DNA of 64,000 bases. Origin: Kitasatospora sp. CB01950. Lineage in GTDB: Bacteria > Actinomycetota > Actinomycetes > Streptomycetales > Streptomycetaceae. Made by a program: the position numbers and the translations under genes. Where the stretch lies: contig NZ_LISX01000005.1 in NCBI RefSeq assembly GCF_001905465.1, positions 62,278-126,277 of the forward strand, in the 5' to 3' direction. The notes beneath the pieces were generated by a model. The model was not told the DNA's origin. It saw only the letters and a program-made list of their open reading frames with translations, and searched no databases. Positions 7,922 through 15,917 of this stretch are shown one piece after another (the stretch's first letter is position 1; each line of letters begins with the position of its first letter).

Positions 7922-9064
7922 CTACCGCACCTCGAGCAACCCCGTGAGCCGCTCCGCCAGCATGTCCCAACGCCAGGCGTCGTGAACCCACGTGCGCCCC
8001 GCCTCCCCCATCTCCCGTCGGAGACTCTCGTTCGCCAGCAGCCGCACCAGCCGCTCCGCGAGCACCGTCTCCCCGCCCTTCCCCGGCACCACGAACCCCG
8101 TCTCGCCCTCGCGGACCGCGTCGGGCGCCCCGCCCGAGTCCCCCGCGACCACCGGCAGCCCCGTCGCCGAGGCCTCCAGGTAGACGATGCCCAGCCCTTC
8201 CACGTCCAGCCCGCCGCGCCGCGTCCGGCACGGCATCGCGAAGACGTCGCCCGCCCCGTAGTGCGCGGGGAGCTCCTCCCAGGGCACCGCCCCCGTGAAC
8301 ACCACCGACGACCGCACCCCCACCGAGTCCACGAGCTTCTCCAGCTCGCCCCGGTAGGGCCCGCCGCCGACGATCAGCAGCACCGCGTCGGGCTGCGCCG
8401 CCAGCACCCGGGGGAAGGCCCGGATCAAGGTGTCCTGCCCCTTCCGGGGGACCAGCCGCGACACGCACACCACCACCGGGCGCTCCGTCAGCCCCAGCCG
8501 CGCCCGGACGACGTCCCCGCCCGAGTCCGGCCGGAACGTCGACTCGTCCACGCCCGGCGGCAGCTGGACCATCCGCGAGGCGACCCGCGGCCCGACCGCC
8601 CGGGCGATCCGCGACCGGGTGTACTCGCCGAGGTACGTCAGGACGTCCGTGTTCCCCCCGATCCGCCGCAACAGCTGTGCGGAGACCGGCAGTTGGGCCC
8701 ACGCGGCCTCGTGCCCGTGGGTCATCCCGAGCAGCCGCCGCGCACCGGCCCGGCGCAGCGTGGGGGCCATCAGCCCGAGCGGCGCGGCGGCCCCGAACCA
8801 GACGGACGTGCACTTCTCGGCGCGCAGGATCTCCGCCGCCCGCCGGGTGACCCGGGCGGTGGGGAGCATCATCCTCGTGCGATCGCGGATCACCGGGAAG
8901 GGCTGCTCGGCGTCGAACTTGGCCACTTCCCGACCGTCCCGCCAGGTGGATGCGTACACCACGATCGAGCCGGCAGGTTGACGGACGGCCATGTTGTGGA
9001 CGAACGCCTGGATGCCGCCTGGCCTGGGCGGAAAGTCGTTGGTGACGATGAGGGTTCTGTTCAT
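7922..9064 (-). CDS. pimB: GT4 glycosyltransferase, PimB-like (phosphatidylinositol mannoside alpha-1,6-mannosyltransferase)
   Basis: 380 residues, GT-B fold. The N-terminus TLIVTNDFPPRPGGIQ matches the start of PimB-type enzymes (Rv2188c group), which add the second mannose from GDP-mannose to PIM1 on the inner membrane face. The C-terminal donor site shows VSRLVPRKGQDTLIRAF, VGGGPYRGELE and EGLGIVYLEASATGLPVV with the two glutamates of EGLGIVYLE as the EX7E motif. A neighbouring GT87 polyprenol-phosphate-mannose enzyme, divergent and 258 bp away, supports a mannolipid or glycoconjugate role. The ATG at 9064 gives the conserved N-terminus directly. Acceptor identity is inferred from similarity. 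Confidence 0.85.
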   Translation of the reverse strand: MNRTLIVTNDFPPRPGGIQAFVHNMAVRQPAGSIVVYASTWRDGREVAKFDAEQPFPVIRDRTRMMLPTARVTRRAAEILRAEKCTSVWFGAAAPLGLMAPTLRRAGARRLLGMTHGHEAAWAQLPVSAQLLRRIGGNTDVLTYLGEYTRSRIARAVGPRVASRMVQLPPGVDESTFRPDSGGDVVRARLGLTERPVVVCVSRLVPRKGQDTLIRAFPRVLAAQPDAVLLIVGGGPYRGELEKLVDSVGVRSSVVFTGAVPWEELPAHYGAGDVFAMPCRTRRGGLDVEGLGIVYLEASATGLPVVAGDSGGAPDAVREGETGFVVPGKGGETVLAERLVRLLANESLRREMGEAGRTWVHDAWRWDMLAERLTGLLEVR

Positions 9065-9322
9065 GTGCCGCGGCTCGCTCGGTCAGGGGGTGCTCGGAGT
9101 ACCCGTGAGTGGTCCGTACGATAGGTCACCGTGTCCGTCCGCCGGGAACGCAGCCCGCACCGTCCACGGCGGCGGGACCGTCGCAGGCCCGAAGGTTCGG
9201 ACACGGTTCGGAGAAGTTAGAGGACATCGCCGCAACCGATGCGGTGTGCTGGTGGTCCTTAACCGGTGCCCCCGGCGCGCATGCCCGGTACCGGTGCGTA
9301 CGCGACGACCCGAAGGAGCGTA

Positions 9323-10759
9323 GTGGAGTCAGCCCAGGCCGAACGGCCCGGAAGTTCGGAGCCCCCGGCGCTGCCTGCCTCGCCCGGCTCCGCCACGCCC
9401 GTCCCCGCGCAGCCCGGTCCCGCGCAGCACCCGCAGCAGGCGCAGGAAGCGCCGCAGACCCCCGCCCCGAGCCGTCGTCCGCTGTGGGTCCTGGGGGCCG
9501 GCTGGGTGGTCACCCGGACCCTGCTCGTCCTGGTGGTCTCGGGTGTGCTGCGGATCGCCAGCACGGACGTGACCGCGGACGTCTCGGTGATCTACCACAG
9601 CTGGTACGAGGTGCTCTGCACCGGCACGTTCCCGCTGGACGACGTGACCTGGCAGTACCCGCCGGGCGCGGCGCTGGTGATCCTGCTGCCGGGCCTGCTG
9701 CCGTGGTCGTACCTGGTGTCGTTCTTCGTGATCTGCGTGGCGGTGGACGCGGCGGCGATGGCCCTGCTGATGCGCGCGGGCGTGCGCCGGGGCCGCAGCT
9801 ACCTGGGCGCGTGGTTCTGGCTGGTGGGCGTGCCGCTGCTCGGGCCGACGGTGTACTGCCGGTACGACATCATCGTGACGGCGCTGGCGGTGGCGGGTCT
9901 GCTGGTGGTGCTGCGCCGCCCGGCGCTGGGCGGCGTGCTGCTGGGCCTGGGCGGTCTGCTCAAGATCTGGCCGCTGCTCGCGCTGTTCGGCACCCCGCGC
10001 GGCCGCCGCACCCGCCGCTCGTGGACGTCGGCGGCGACCTTCGCGGGGGCGCTGGGCTTCCTGCTGACGGCGGGCATGAACGGGGCGTTCGAGTTCCTGA
10101 AGTTCCAGTCGGAGCGCGGCATCGAGATCGAGTCGCTGGGCGCGCTGCCGCTGCACTTCGCGAAGCTGGCGGGGTCGTGGCACGGCACCGTGACGATGAA
10201 CTACGGCTCGGTGGAGTTCCTCGGCCCGTGGGTGCCGGTGATCTCCAAGGTGATGGTCGGCATGACGGTGGCCGGTTTCGGCTGGCTGCTGATCTGGCGG
10301 CTGCGGGCGGCCCGTTGGAGCTCGGCGACCACCTTCGACGCGGCGCTGTGCGCGCTGCTGATCTTCACCGCGACCAGTCGGGTGATCAGCCCGCAGTACA
10401 TGATCTGGGTGGTCGGCCTGGCGGCGGTGTGCCTGACGGTGCGCCACACCAGCCAGCGCCCGGTGGCGGTGCTGGTGCTGGTGGCGACGGTGCTGACCAC
10501 GCTGGAATTCCCGGTGATGTTCGGGATGGTGAACCGCAGCGAGCTGCCCGGCGTGCTGGTGCTGACGGCCCGCAACCTGGTGCTGCTGGCGGCCACCCTG
10601 GTCTCGGCGTACCGGCTGTGGCGCTCCACCCGCCGCCGGGAGGCGCTGACCACGGTGGTGCTGCCGGCCGGTCAGGTGGGCCCGCAGTACCCGGTGCGGC
10701 CGGGCATCGCCTACGAGCAGGACCTGCTGGACGACCTCACCCCGGCCGACCGGCCCTGA
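9323..10759 (+). CDS. GT87-type (DUF2029) polyprenol-phosphate-mannose-dependent mannosyltransferase
   Basis: About 478 residues, with roughly ten hydrophobic segments after a 50-residue Pro/Ala-rich cytoplasmic arm. The first loop carries a YHSWYEVLCTG stretch and DVTWQYPPGA, a pattern usual in GT87 integral-membrane GT-C enzymes; the later PQYMIWVVGLAAV helix also fits. The family uses polyprenyl-phosphate-mannose on the outer membrane face to extend mannolipids or decorate envelope glycans. The GTG at 9323 has GAAGGAG four bases upstream (9312-9318), better than the in-frame ATG at 9266. It is divergent from the PimB-like gene. The specific acceptor is unknown. Confidence 0.82.
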   Translation: MESAQAERPGSSEPPALPASPGSATPVPAQPGPAQHPQQAQEAPQTPAPSRRPLWVLGAGWVVTRTLLVLVVSGVLRIASTDVTADVSVIYHSWYEVLCTGTFPLDDVTWQYPPGAALVILLPGLLPWSYLVSFFVICVAVDAAAMALLMRAGVRRGRSYLGAWFWLVGVPLLGPTVYCRYDIIVTALAVAGLLVVLRRPALGGVLLGLGGLLKIWPLLALFGTPRGRRTRRSWTSAATFAGALGFLLTAGMNGAFEFLKFQSERGIEIESLGALPLHFAKLAGSWHGTVTMNYGSVEFLGPWVPVISKVMVGMTVAGFGWLLIWRLRAARWSSATTFDAALCALLIFTATSRVISPQYMIWVVGLAAVCLTVRHTSQRPVAVLVLVATVLTTLEFPVMFGMVNRSELPGVLVLTARNLVLLAATLVSAYRLWRSTRRREALTTVVLPAGQVGPQYPVRPGIAYEQDLLDDLTPADRP

Positions 10760-10780
10760 CCGCCCCCGGCCGACCGGCCC

Positions 10781-10814
10781 CGGACCCGACCGCCGCCCGG
10801 ACCCGACCGCCGCC
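10781..10814. repeat. 17-bp direct repeat, two tandem copies
   Basis: The unit CGGACCCGACCGCCGCC occurs at 10781-10797 and again at 10798-10814, just past the GT87 stop codon. It looks like a small local duplication in the 3' untranslated region. Confidence 0.7.
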
Positions 10815-10818
10815 CGGC

Positions 10819-10846
10819 CCTGCAAGTTTCTGAAAGTGCTTGCAGG
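10819..10846. promoter_or_regulatory. inverted repeat: CTTGCAG-type operator or terminator
   Basis: The arms CCTGCAAG (10819-10826) and CTTGCAGG (10839-10846) flank a 12-nt centre containing TTTCTGAAA. CTTGCAG is the half-site reported for the Streptomyces maltose regulator MalR, and a sugar kinase starts 29 bp downstream. The alternative is a terminator for the GT87 gene (one more base pairs on each side, and CTTTT follows nearby). Confidence 0.5.
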
Positions 10847-10875
10847 GTCGGGCTTTTCGCTGCCACCATCGCCGG

Positions 10876-11778
10876 ATGATCGACTACGACATCCTGATCG
10901 TCGGCGGCGTCGGCGTGGACACCATCGTCCGGGTGAACCGCCTGGAGGTCCCGCCCGGCCGCGACTCGGTGCACGTCCCCCCGGTCCTCGACTACCCGGC
11001 GCACACCGGCAACGGCGTCGCGCTGGCCTGTCACGCGCTGGGCCTGCGCACCAAGCTCGCCGACTTCCTCGGCGAGGACCCGCAGGGCGCCCTGGTGCTG
11101 GCCGAGTACGCCCGCCGCGGTCTGGACTTCAGCCACCTGCCCGCCCCCAACGGCACCCCGCGCAGCGTCAACCTGGTCGACGCGGACGGCCTGCGGTTCT
11201 CGTTCTACGACGGCCGCCACCCGGCGGACGCCCGGCTGCCGCGCGCATTCTGGCTGCCGCTGCTGGAGCGCTCCCGGCACGTCCACCTGTCGATCACCGG
11301 CGTCAACCGGGACATGTACCAGGACGTCGAGCGCCTGGGCCTGCCCAGCTCCACCGACCTGCACGCCTGGGACGGCGAGAACGAGCACCACCGGTTCTAC
11401 GCACTCCGCTCGGACGTGGTGTTCCTGTCCGCGGCGGGCCTCGGCAACCGTCCGGAGGCCGTGATGCGGTCGATCCTCGAACACGGCCGGGCCGAACTGG
11501 TGGTCGCCACCGCGGGCTCGCACGGCGCGTTCCTGCTGACCCGCGAGGACGAGACGCCGCGGCACTTCCCGGCGGTGGACCCGGGCGCGCCGATCGTCGA
11601 CAGCAACGGCGCGGGCGACGCGTTCGTCTCCGGCTTCCTGCAGCGCCGGCTGGCGGGCCGCCCGGTCGAGGAGTGCATGCGCGCGGGCTCGGCGGCCGGC
11701 GCGTTCGCCTGCACCACGGCGGGCACCCACACCGCGTTCCTGGACGCGGCGGGCCTGGACCGGGCGCTGACGGGCTGA
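10876..11778 (+). CDS. PfkB-family carbohydrate kinase
   Basis: 300 residues with both PfkB signatures: an N-terminal glycine-rich substrate lid around YPAHTGNGVALACHALGL and the C-terminal ATP/anion-hole motif DSNGAGDAFVSGFL carrying the catalytic Asp. The family phosphorylates sugars or nucleosides in the cytoplasm; the exact sugar cannot be read from the sequence. The ATG at 10876 starts the usual family N-terminus (DYDILIVGGVGVDT); no clear Shine-Dalgarno is present, so a leaderless transcript is possible. A CTTGCAG-type inverted repeat lies 29 bp upstream. Its stop is only 4 bp from the stop of the convergent metallopeptidase, with no room for a terminator. Confidence 0.85.
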   Translation: MIDYDILIVGGVGVDTIVRVNRLEVPPGRDSVHVPPVLDYPAHTGNGVALACHALGLRTKLADFLGEDPQGALVLAEYARRGLDFSHLPAPNGTPRSVNLVDADGLRFSFYDGRHPADARLPRAFWLPLLERSRHVHLSITGVNRDMYQDVERLGLPSSTDLHAWDGENEHHRFYALRSDVVFLSAAGLGNRPEAVMRSILEHGRAELVVATAGSHGAFLLTREDETPRHFPAVDPGAPIVDSNGAGDAFVSGFLQRRLAGRPVEECMRAGSAAGAFACTTAGTHTAFLDAAGLDRALTG

Positions 11779-11782
11779 CCGA

Positions 11783-13066
11783 TCAGTCCCGGAGAGTGGC
11801 CACCTCGGACTCCCAGTTCTTGGTGAACTCCGCGACGCCCAGGCCGAGTTCGGTCCGGAAGGCCCGGTCCAGGCCGCCGCTGCCGTTCTGCCCGACCGCC
11901 CGGTACAGCGCCACCAGCCGCTGCGGGCCGTGCCGGCGCGCGATCAGGTCGCAGGCCAGCCAGGACTGCTCGTAGGCCTGGGCGATCCCGGCCGAACCGG
12001 CGGTGAAGGCGTCGTCGGTGGGCAGCCCGACGGGCATCCGCCCGTTCCGGACGTCCCTGGCCAGCTCGGGGGCGATCTGCCGGGTGGTGCGCCCGGTGCC
12101 CTGGTAGCCGGTGTAGTCGGCGACGCCCTCGGACAGCCACAGCGGGGTGGCCGACTTGGTGTCGGCCCGCGTCGCGACGTGGGTCGCCTCGTGGGTCACC
12201 ACCACCCGGCGGCCCAGCGGGCTGAGCTGCCGGTACGCGTCGGGGTTGACCACGATCCGGTCGGCGGGAGTGTGCGTCGGCGCGCCGCCGACCGCCAGGG
12301 TGACGGCCGCTATGCCCTGGTAGGCGTCCGCCGAGACGTCCATCCGGCGGGCGAATTGCTGGACGGTGAGCGGGAGTTCGAGCAGCAGCCGGCCGGGCTT
12401 CCAGGGGCCCCAGACGCCTTCCACGGTGGGCACCGCACGGTCGGCGAGCTCGGCGAGGTCGGCCAGTTCGGAGTCCTCGCCGAGGCCCAGCACCGTGCTG
12501 TGCTGCCCGTTGGCGGTCCGGACGGTGCCCAGGTCCCAGGGCGCGACCGCGCCGATGGGCACCTCCCGGAGCACCCGCCAGCCGGCCGGCTCCCGCTGGA
12601 GGTCGATCTGCCGCTCCAGCAGCGCCGGATAGTCGTCCACGCCGGCGATCCGGTAGCCGAGCTCGGCGCCGACGGTCAACCGTTCGACGCCGGGCACCGG
12701 TTCGGTGAAGGTGGTGAGCCGCAGGGTGTACTCGCTGAACCGGATCGCGGCGGTGCGGGTCAGCAGGTCCCGGTCGGCCTCCTCGGCGCCCGCCGCGGTC
12801 GGCAGCCCGCCGGGGTCGCGCCGCAGGATCGCGCCCGCCCGCCGGACCAGCACCTGCGCGACGGCGTCCCGGGCGCCGGACGGCGCGCCCGGCCCGGGCG
12901 GGACGGCGGCCGGGGCGGCGGGCCCGGCCGGAAGCACCCGGGGCAGCGACAGCTGGGCGGCGCACCCGGCGGCGACCAGCAGGGCGGCCCGCCGGGACAG
13001 CGAAGCCCCGGCCTGCCGCGGGGCTTCCGGCGGCAGGTCGGTGACCAGGGGCTCGTGCTGGCTCAG
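11783..13066 (-). CDS. exported gluzincin-type metallopeptidase-like protein; probable CTG start
   Basis: About 427 residues. A twin-arginine-like signal (LSRRAALLVAAGCAA) with a possible lipobox Cys is followed by a low-complexity stretch and a long beta-rich region. The zinc site VVTHEATHVA (HEATH) is followed by WLSEGVADY, supplying the third ligand Glu about 20 residues on, as in gluzincin (M1/M4-like) peptidases. No ATG, GTG or TTG lies between the upstream NlpC/P60 coding region and the signal peptide. The best start is CTG at 13066 in the overlap CTGA, whose TGA stops the NlpC/P60 gene. A GTG/ATG-type start at 13297 would overlap that gene by about 230 bp. Exported cell-envelope protease is the likely role. 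Confidence 0.75.
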   Translation of the reverse strand: MSQHEPLVTDLPPEAPRQAGASLSRRAALLVAAGCAAQLSLPRVLPAGPAAPAAVPPGPGAPSGARDAVAQVLVRRAGAILRRDPGGLPTAAGAEEADRDLLTRTAAIRFSEYTLRLTTFTEPVPGVERLTVGAELGYRIAGVDDYPALLERQIDLQREPAGWRVLREVPIGAVAPWDLGTVRTANGQHSTVLGLGEDSELADLAELADRAVPTVEGVWGPWKPGRLLLELPLTVQQFARRMDVSADAYQGIAAVTLAVGGAPTHTPADRIVVNPDAYRQLSPLGRRVVVTHEATHVATRADTKSATPLWLSEGVADYTGYQGTGRTTRQIAPELARDVRNGRMPVGLPTDDAFTAGSAGIAQAYEQSWLACDLIARRHGPQRLVALYRAVGQNGSGGLDRAFRTELGLGVAEFTKNWESEVATLRD

Positions 13067-14115
13067 ACCCGCACCACCGAGTTGACCGGCATCGCGCCGA
13101 CGCTCTCGTAGCGGACCCTGGCACCGGGGTGGGGGGCGTGCACGACGACACCGCCGCCGGCGTACATGCCGACGTGGTGCCTGTCCTTGAAGAAGATCAC
13201 CAGGTCTCCGGGCCGGGCTTCGGCGAGGCTCACCCGCCGACCGGCCGTGGCCTGTCCCTGCGAGGTCCGCGGCAGGGTCACTCCGGCCTGCCGCCACGCC
13301 CAGTACATCAGACCGGAGCAGTCGAACGCGCCGGGGCCGGCGGATCCGTACACGTACGGGGAGCCGACCTTCGAGACGGCGGCGTTCAGCGCGGCGGCGG
13401 CGCGGTCGGAGGCGGCGGGTTCGTCGCCGAGGTCGAGCCGGTCGGTGCCGCGGGTGGCGCGCTGCTGGGCGTCCCGGGCGTCGTCGGCGGCGAGCCGGTC
13501 GCGCTCGGCGGCGCCGAGGCCGCCCAGCAGCAGCTGGGCCCGGGTGAGCCGGCTGCGGACCTCGTCCTTGGCTGCCGCCAGCCGTTGCCGGGCCGCTTCG
13601 AGCTCGGCGAGCTTGGCGGTGGTCTCCTGCCGGCGCTGGTCCAGCCGCCGCTGCCGCTCGTTCAGGTCGCGCAGGACGTCGTTCTGCCGGGCGGTGGCCT
13701 GGCCGAGGGCACGGGCGCCGGCCAGGTAGGACGCCGGATCGTTGTCGAGCATCAGCCGAACGGTGGGATCGAGGCCCTGGGAGCGGTACTGGGCGGCGGC
13801 CACCGCGCCGAGGTCGGCGCGCAGCCGGTTGAGGTCGTCCTGCCCGGCGGCGACCTGGCCCTGCAGCTCACCGGCCTCGCGCTGCAATCGTTTCTGCTGT
13901 TCCTGGGCGGCGTTGTACCTCTCGGAGGCCTGCTCCGCCTCCTCGTACAGCTGGTCGACCTGCGCCTTGACGTCGGTGCGGTCGGGCGGATCGGCCGGTG
14001 CGGCGCCGGCCGGGGCCACGCCCAGATGGAGCACCCCGGTCGCGGCGGCGGTGAGTGCCAGCGCGCGGGCGAGGCGCTGGACACCGGGCAGTGGGGGGCG
14101 ACGGTGCACGGACAC
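13063..14115 (-). CDS. NlpC/P60 peptidoglycan endopeptidase with coiled-coil arm (copy 1)
   Basis: 350 residues: signal peptide (ALALTAAATGVLHLGVAPAGAA), a long coiled coil of about 170 residues (EEAEQASERYNAAQEQQKRL onward), then an NlpC/P60 domain with the catalytic Cys in FDCSGLMYWAW, His in DRHHVGMYAG and a third polar residue at VHAPH. Such enzymes cut D-Glu-to-diamino-acid bonds in peptidoglycan stems outside the cell; the coiled coil is usually inhibitory or partner-binding. The GTG at 14115 has GGAG eight bases upstream. Its TGA overlaps the proposed CTG start of the metallopeptidase, so the two are probably coupled. It is the most diverged of three adjacent paralogues. Confidence 0.92.
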   Translation of the reverse strand: MSVHRRPPLPGVQRLARALALTAAATGVLHLGVAPAGAAPADPPDRTDVKAQVDQLYEEAEQASERYNAAQEQQKRLQREAGELQGQVAAGQDDLNRLRADLGAVAAAQYRSQGLDPTVRLMLDNDPASYLAGARALGQATARQNDVLRDLNERQRRLDQRRQETTAKLAELEAARQRLAAAKDEVRSRLTRAQLLLGGLGAAERDRLAADDARDAQQRATRGTDRLDLGDEPAASDRAAAALNAAVSKVGSPYVYGSAGPGAFDCSGLMYWAWRQAGVTLPRTSQGQATAGRRVSLAEARPGDLVIFFKDRHHVGMYAGGGVVVHAPHPGARVRYESVGAMPVNSVVRV

Positions 14116-14325
14116 GTGCGACGGCTCCGTTCCTACGGCCGGCCCCGCCGCCGCCCGCCGGTCGGGCGGCCGTCCGCACGGGGGGCCGGGGCAGAGGTTA
14201 GCGAGTCGGACGGATCCAGTCCAAACCCCGACAACATCGAATATTCGACCGCGAATCGGACACCGGAACGACTACGGCCCGGCACCCCCTGTGCGGGGTG
14301 CCGGGCCGAGCGGAATGCGGGTCCG

Positions 14326-15387
14326 TCAGATTCGGACGATCTTGACGATCGGCATCACGGTGGCGGACTCGTAGCGGACCTGCGCGCCGGTGTGCGGGGC
14401 GTGCACGATCTGCCCGTTGCCGACGTACATGCCGACGTGGTGCATGTCGCCGTAGTAGATGATCAGGTCGCCGGGCTTGGCGTTGGCGATGTTGGTGCCG
14501 ATGTTGGTGCCGGCGCCCGCCTGGGCCTGCGAGGTGCGCGGGATGGACACACCCGCCTGGGCGTACGCCCACTGCATCAGGCCGGAGCAGTCGAAGGTGC
14601 TCGGACCGGCCGCGCCGTACGAGTACCAGCTGCCCAGCTTCGACAGCGCGGCGCTCATCGCGACGCCCGCGTAGCCGGCCGGGGCCGGCGCGCTGAGGTC
14701 GGTGCGCGTGGTGTCGCGGGAGGCCCGCTCGGCCTGGCTGCGGGAGGCGTCGGCGGCCTTCGCCTCGGCCGCGTTCAGCTCGTCGCGCTCCTTCTGGGTG
14801 AGCGTGTTGAGCAGTTCCTGCGCCTTGGCCAGCTTGCCCTTGATGTCGTCCTTGTCGGCCTGCAGGGCCTTCGTGGTGGTGTCCAGCTCGGCGAGCTTCT
14901 GCTCCGCCTCCTTGCGCTGGCCGTCCAGCTTGGCCTGCTCCGACTTGAAGCTCTTCAGCAGGTCCGACTGGGTGGCGCCGACCGTGTTGAGCGCGCCGGC
15001 CTGCCCGAGGAACTCGTCCGGGTTGCTGGAGAGCATCAGCTGCATGGTCTGCGGGATGCCGCCGTTGCGGTACTGCTCCGCGGCGATGTTCGCCAGGCTC
15101 TCCTGGACGGTGGTGACCTGGTCCTGCTGGCGGGCCAGCTGGTCCTGGAGCTGCGAGACCTGCTTCTGCAGGGCCTGCTGCTTCTCCGCGGAGGCGTTGT
15201 ACGCCTCGGTCTTCACCTCGGCCTGCTCGTTGAGCTGGTCGACCTGCTGCCTGACCTGGTCCTTGGTGGGCGCCGGGTCGGCGTGCGCGCCGGTCTGGGC
15301 GGACAGCGCCACGGCAGTGGCGGCAGCGGCAGTGAGAATCGAGACCCGGGCACGGCCGACGGGCTTGGGACGACGATGGGACGCCAC
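14326..15387 (-). CDS. NlpC/P60 peptidoglycan endopeptidase with coiled-coil arm (copy 2), c-di-AMP riboswitch-controlled
   Basis: About 353 residues. Order: basic N-terminus ASHRRPKPVGRARVS, signal helix, coiled coil, and an NlpC/P60 domain with FDCSGLMQWAY, DMHHVGMYVG and VHAPHTG. It is exported and should hydrolyse peptidoglycan stem peptides. The start is GTG at 15387, chosen because AAGGAG lies nine bases upstream and because the neighbouring paralogue starts at the same place (ASHRRPK); GTG at 15411 would sit against the riboswitch P1 stem. A ydaO-type c-di-AMP riboswitch fills the leader. Related streptomycete genes are known to be governed by c-di-AMP. Confidence 0.94.
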   Translation of the reverse strand: MASHRRPKPVGRARVSILTAAAATAVALSAQTGAHADPAPTKDQVRQQVDQLNEQAEVKTEAYNASAEKQQALQKQVSQLQDQLARQQDQVTTVQESLANIAAEQYRNGGIPQTMQLMLSSNPDEFLGQAGALNTVGATQSDLLKSFKSEQAKLDGQRKEAEQKLAELDTTTKALQADKDDIKGKLAKAQELLNTLTQKERDELNAAEAKAADASRSQAERASRDTTRTDLSAPAPAGYAGVAMSAALSKLGSWYSYGAAGPSTFDCSGLMQWAYAQAGVSIPRTSQAQAGAGTNIGTNIANAKPGDLIIYYGDMHHVGMYVGNGQIVHAPHTGAQVRYESATVMPIVKIVRI

Positions 15388-15414
15388 GAAGGCGGACTCC
15401 TTCTTCCTCACGCA

Positions 15415-15571
15415 CCGCCTACCGGGTGAGCTGACGGGTTCGGGCCGGAAGAGAAGCCCTACAGCGCCTCACCGACCGCTGTCGCGGCCGACCTGGCGCC
15501 GATTCACCCCGGGGGAACGTGGTTCCCCGGCTCCGTTCGACAGCACCCCGGTGGGGCATCCCCGTCGGCGG
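15415..15571 (-). promoter_or_regulatory. ydaO/yuaA c-di-AMP riboswitch aptamer
   Basis: On the minus strand the conserved blocks appear in order: GAGCCGGGGAACCA (about 15521-15534), GGGGTGAATC (about 15501-15510), AGGGCTTCTCTTCCGG (about 15444-15459), CCGAACCCGTCAGC and CACCCGGTAGGCGG. The closing P1 stem pairs CCGCC (15567-15571) with GGCGG (15415-15419). This is the ydaO consensus; the class binds two c-di-AMP and in actinobacteria commonly precedes cell-wall hydrolase genes. The RBS of the NlpC/P60 gene begins about 14 nt after the aptamer. Confidence 0.88.
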
Positions 15572-15668
15572 ATCACGTTCTGACGATCCGCCCGCTGCGT
15601 CACGGACTCGGCGGCGACCTCCGCCGTCGCCCCCCTTGGGCGATCGACTCTGCGGCGGTCGAACCAAG

Positions 15669-15698
15669 ACCCTAGTAACCGATCCGTGATCCGTTCAA
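15669..15698 (-). promoter_or_regulatory. predicted vegetative promoter for the riboswitch-led NlpC/P60 gene
   Basis: On the minus strand TTGAAC (15693-15698), an 18-bp spacer and TAGGGT (15669-15674) fit the HrdB-type consensus. The -10 lies in ACTAGGGTCT, repeated upstream of the next paralogue. The predicted leader is about 275 nt. Confidence 0.65.
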
Positions 15699-15917
15699 AT
15701 CCTTGTCCGAAAAAAATCTGAATCTGAGTCAATTGCGAGGACGAAACTGACCGAATGTAAGGGATTCGTTGCGCAGTGCGTAGCATTTCCCGGCGCTCGC
15801 ACAGAAAACGCGACGCCCGGACGTGTGCGAGATCACAGCAGTATCTCGACCCGTCCGGGCGTGTCACAGCGCGTCAGTTGCGGCCCTCTGTGGGCATATG
15901 TCCGATTCTTCGGGTCG

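Noticed and set aside
13067..13297. Upstream start for the metallopeptidase at 13297
   Set aside because: It would overlap the NlpC/P60 domain by about 230 bp and put Arg-rich sequence before the signal peptide.
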